Assembly (NCBI GenBank): GCA_964593895.1
Contig: CAZQKL010000014.1
Span: 1-26,934 of the forward strand
Direction of reading: 5' to 3'
Source: CAZQKL01 sp964593895 [NCBI: uncultured bacterium]
Lineage (GTDB): Bacteria > DYJV01
Length of the DNA stretch: 26,934 nt
How positions within the stretch are numbered: position 1 is the stretch's first letter; each line of letters opens with the position of its first letter. Of the stretch, positions 26,488 to 26,934 are shown in pieces. The position numbers were made by a program, and so were the translations under genes. Below the pieces are notes generated by a model. It saw nothing but the letters and a program-made list of their open reading frames with translations, made no database searches and had not been told where the DNA came from.

Positions 26488-26934
26488 TTATTCCTCTTCT
26501 TTTTTCTCTTCTTCTACAACATTTACTTTTAATTCAGCGATTACCTCAGGATGTAATTTAACCTTTATTTTGAAATGACCAAGAGTTTTTATTGGTTCTT
26601 GAAGTAAAATCTTTTTTCTATCAATGTTTAAACCTAATTTTTCAAGCTCTTTTTCAATAACAAGAGAAGTAATTGAACCAAATAATTTACCGCTTTTTCC
26701 AACTCTCTGTTTAATTGTTAATTCAATTTCTTCAAGTTTTTCTTTTAACTGTTCTGCCTGATATTTAACTTTATTTAATTTCCTTTCAATCATTCTTTTA
26801 TGATGTAAAAACTCTTTTAAATTCTTTTCATCTGCGGGAACTGCAAGTTTTTTTGGAATTAAATAGTTTCTTGCATATCCATCTTTAACATTTACAATAT
26901 CTCCCATACTTCCAAGTGCTTTTACATCTTCTTT
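26488..26934 (-). CDS. rplI: 50S ribosomal protein bL9, N-terminus cut by window edge
   Basis: The protein binds 23S rRNA near the L1 stalk. The visible 148 residues begin at KEDVKALGSMGDIVNVKDG, so only the first four or five residues (usually MKVIL) lie beyond the right edge. The N-terminal domain contains the conserved GYARNYLIPKKLAV. A long charged connecting helix (about residues 40-75) and the C-terminal domain (KLFGSIT, IKTLGHFKIKVKLHPEV) follow. The acidic, lysine-rich tail ending EEEKKEEE is a common extension. The stop directly abuts the unknown gene on the other strand, with no hairpin between them. In most bacteria rplI sits with rpsF, ssb and rpsR, which would lie to the right of the window. 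Confidence 0.95.
   Translation of the reverse strand, partial: KEDVKALGSMGDIVNVKDGYARNYLIPKKLAVPADEKNLKEFLHHKRMIERKLNKVKYQAEQLKEKLEEIELTIKQRVGKSGKLFGSITSLVIEKELEKLGLNIDRKKILLQEPIKTLGHFKIKVKLHPEVIAELKVNVVEEEKKEEE

Overview
The window is about 27 kb of AT-rich bacterial DNA, roughly 30% GC by eye. It is densely packed with genes and carries about 20 of them in alternating operons. bL9, GlmU, MnmG, Tgt and MutS mark it as bacterial. A secreted beta-rich porin-like protein, cell-wall precursor synthesis and a periplasmic decaheme cytochrome suggest a Gram-negative-type cell envelope. An Nfn-type electron-bifurcating transhydrogenase, two sets of ADP-forming acyl-CoA synthetase genes, two extra radical SAM/Fe-S proteins and a probable Fe-S tryptophanyl-tRNA synthetase point to an anaerobic, possibly thermophilic organism that conserves energy from acyl-CoA thioesters. 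I cannot place it in a phylum from sequence alone. Both ends look like contig ends: rplI is cut at the right edge and a small gene is cut at the left edge.

Layout. 1-628 (minus): a porin-like outer-membrane protein gene is cut short at a GC-rich element that resembles an integron attC site. A new small gene starts straight after it and runs off the edge. 830-3122 (plus): nfnA-nfnB, closed by a strong terminator. 3195-5741 (plus): mutS, probably from a nearly leaderless mRNA. 10709-5731 (minus): glmU, enoyl-CoA hydratase, fused ADP-forming acyl-CoA synthetase, DUF2148 ferredoxin-like protein. 10812-11588 (plus): a HEAT-repeat protein facing a shared bidirectional terminator. 16638-11596 (minus): split acyl-CoA synthetase alpha and beta subunits, a decaheme c-type cytochrome and a secreted transglutaminase-like protein, all joined by overlapping stop/start codons. 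16718-18058 (plus): TrpB2. 19360-18077 (minus): serS. 19423-23052 (plus): PflX-type radical SAM protein, site-2 protease, trpS, tgt. 25761-23033 (minus): mnmG, RluA-type pseudouridine synthase. 25852-26487 (plus): an unknown protein from a probable leaderless mRNA. 26488 to the right edge (minus): rplI.

How the genes fit together. The enoyl-CoA hydratase and both acyl-CoA synthetases suggest breakdown of carboxylic or amino acids to acyl-CoA, with ATP made by thioester cleavage. Nfn would balance ferredoxin, NADH and NADPH in the same metabolism. The decaheme cytochrome is the only sign of extracytoplasmic electron transfer, and its coupling to acyl-CoA synthetase genes is unusual. tgt, mnmG and the RluA protein form an RNA-modification group next to two aminoacyl-tRNA synthetases.

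The most novel spots are the attC-like junction at the left edge, the four-gene acdAB-cytochrome-transglutaminase unit, and the Cys/Trp repeat region inside the transglutaminase protein. No tRNA, rRNA, CRISPR array, insertion sequence or integrase gene was seen. No stretch longer than about 300 bases lacks a gene.
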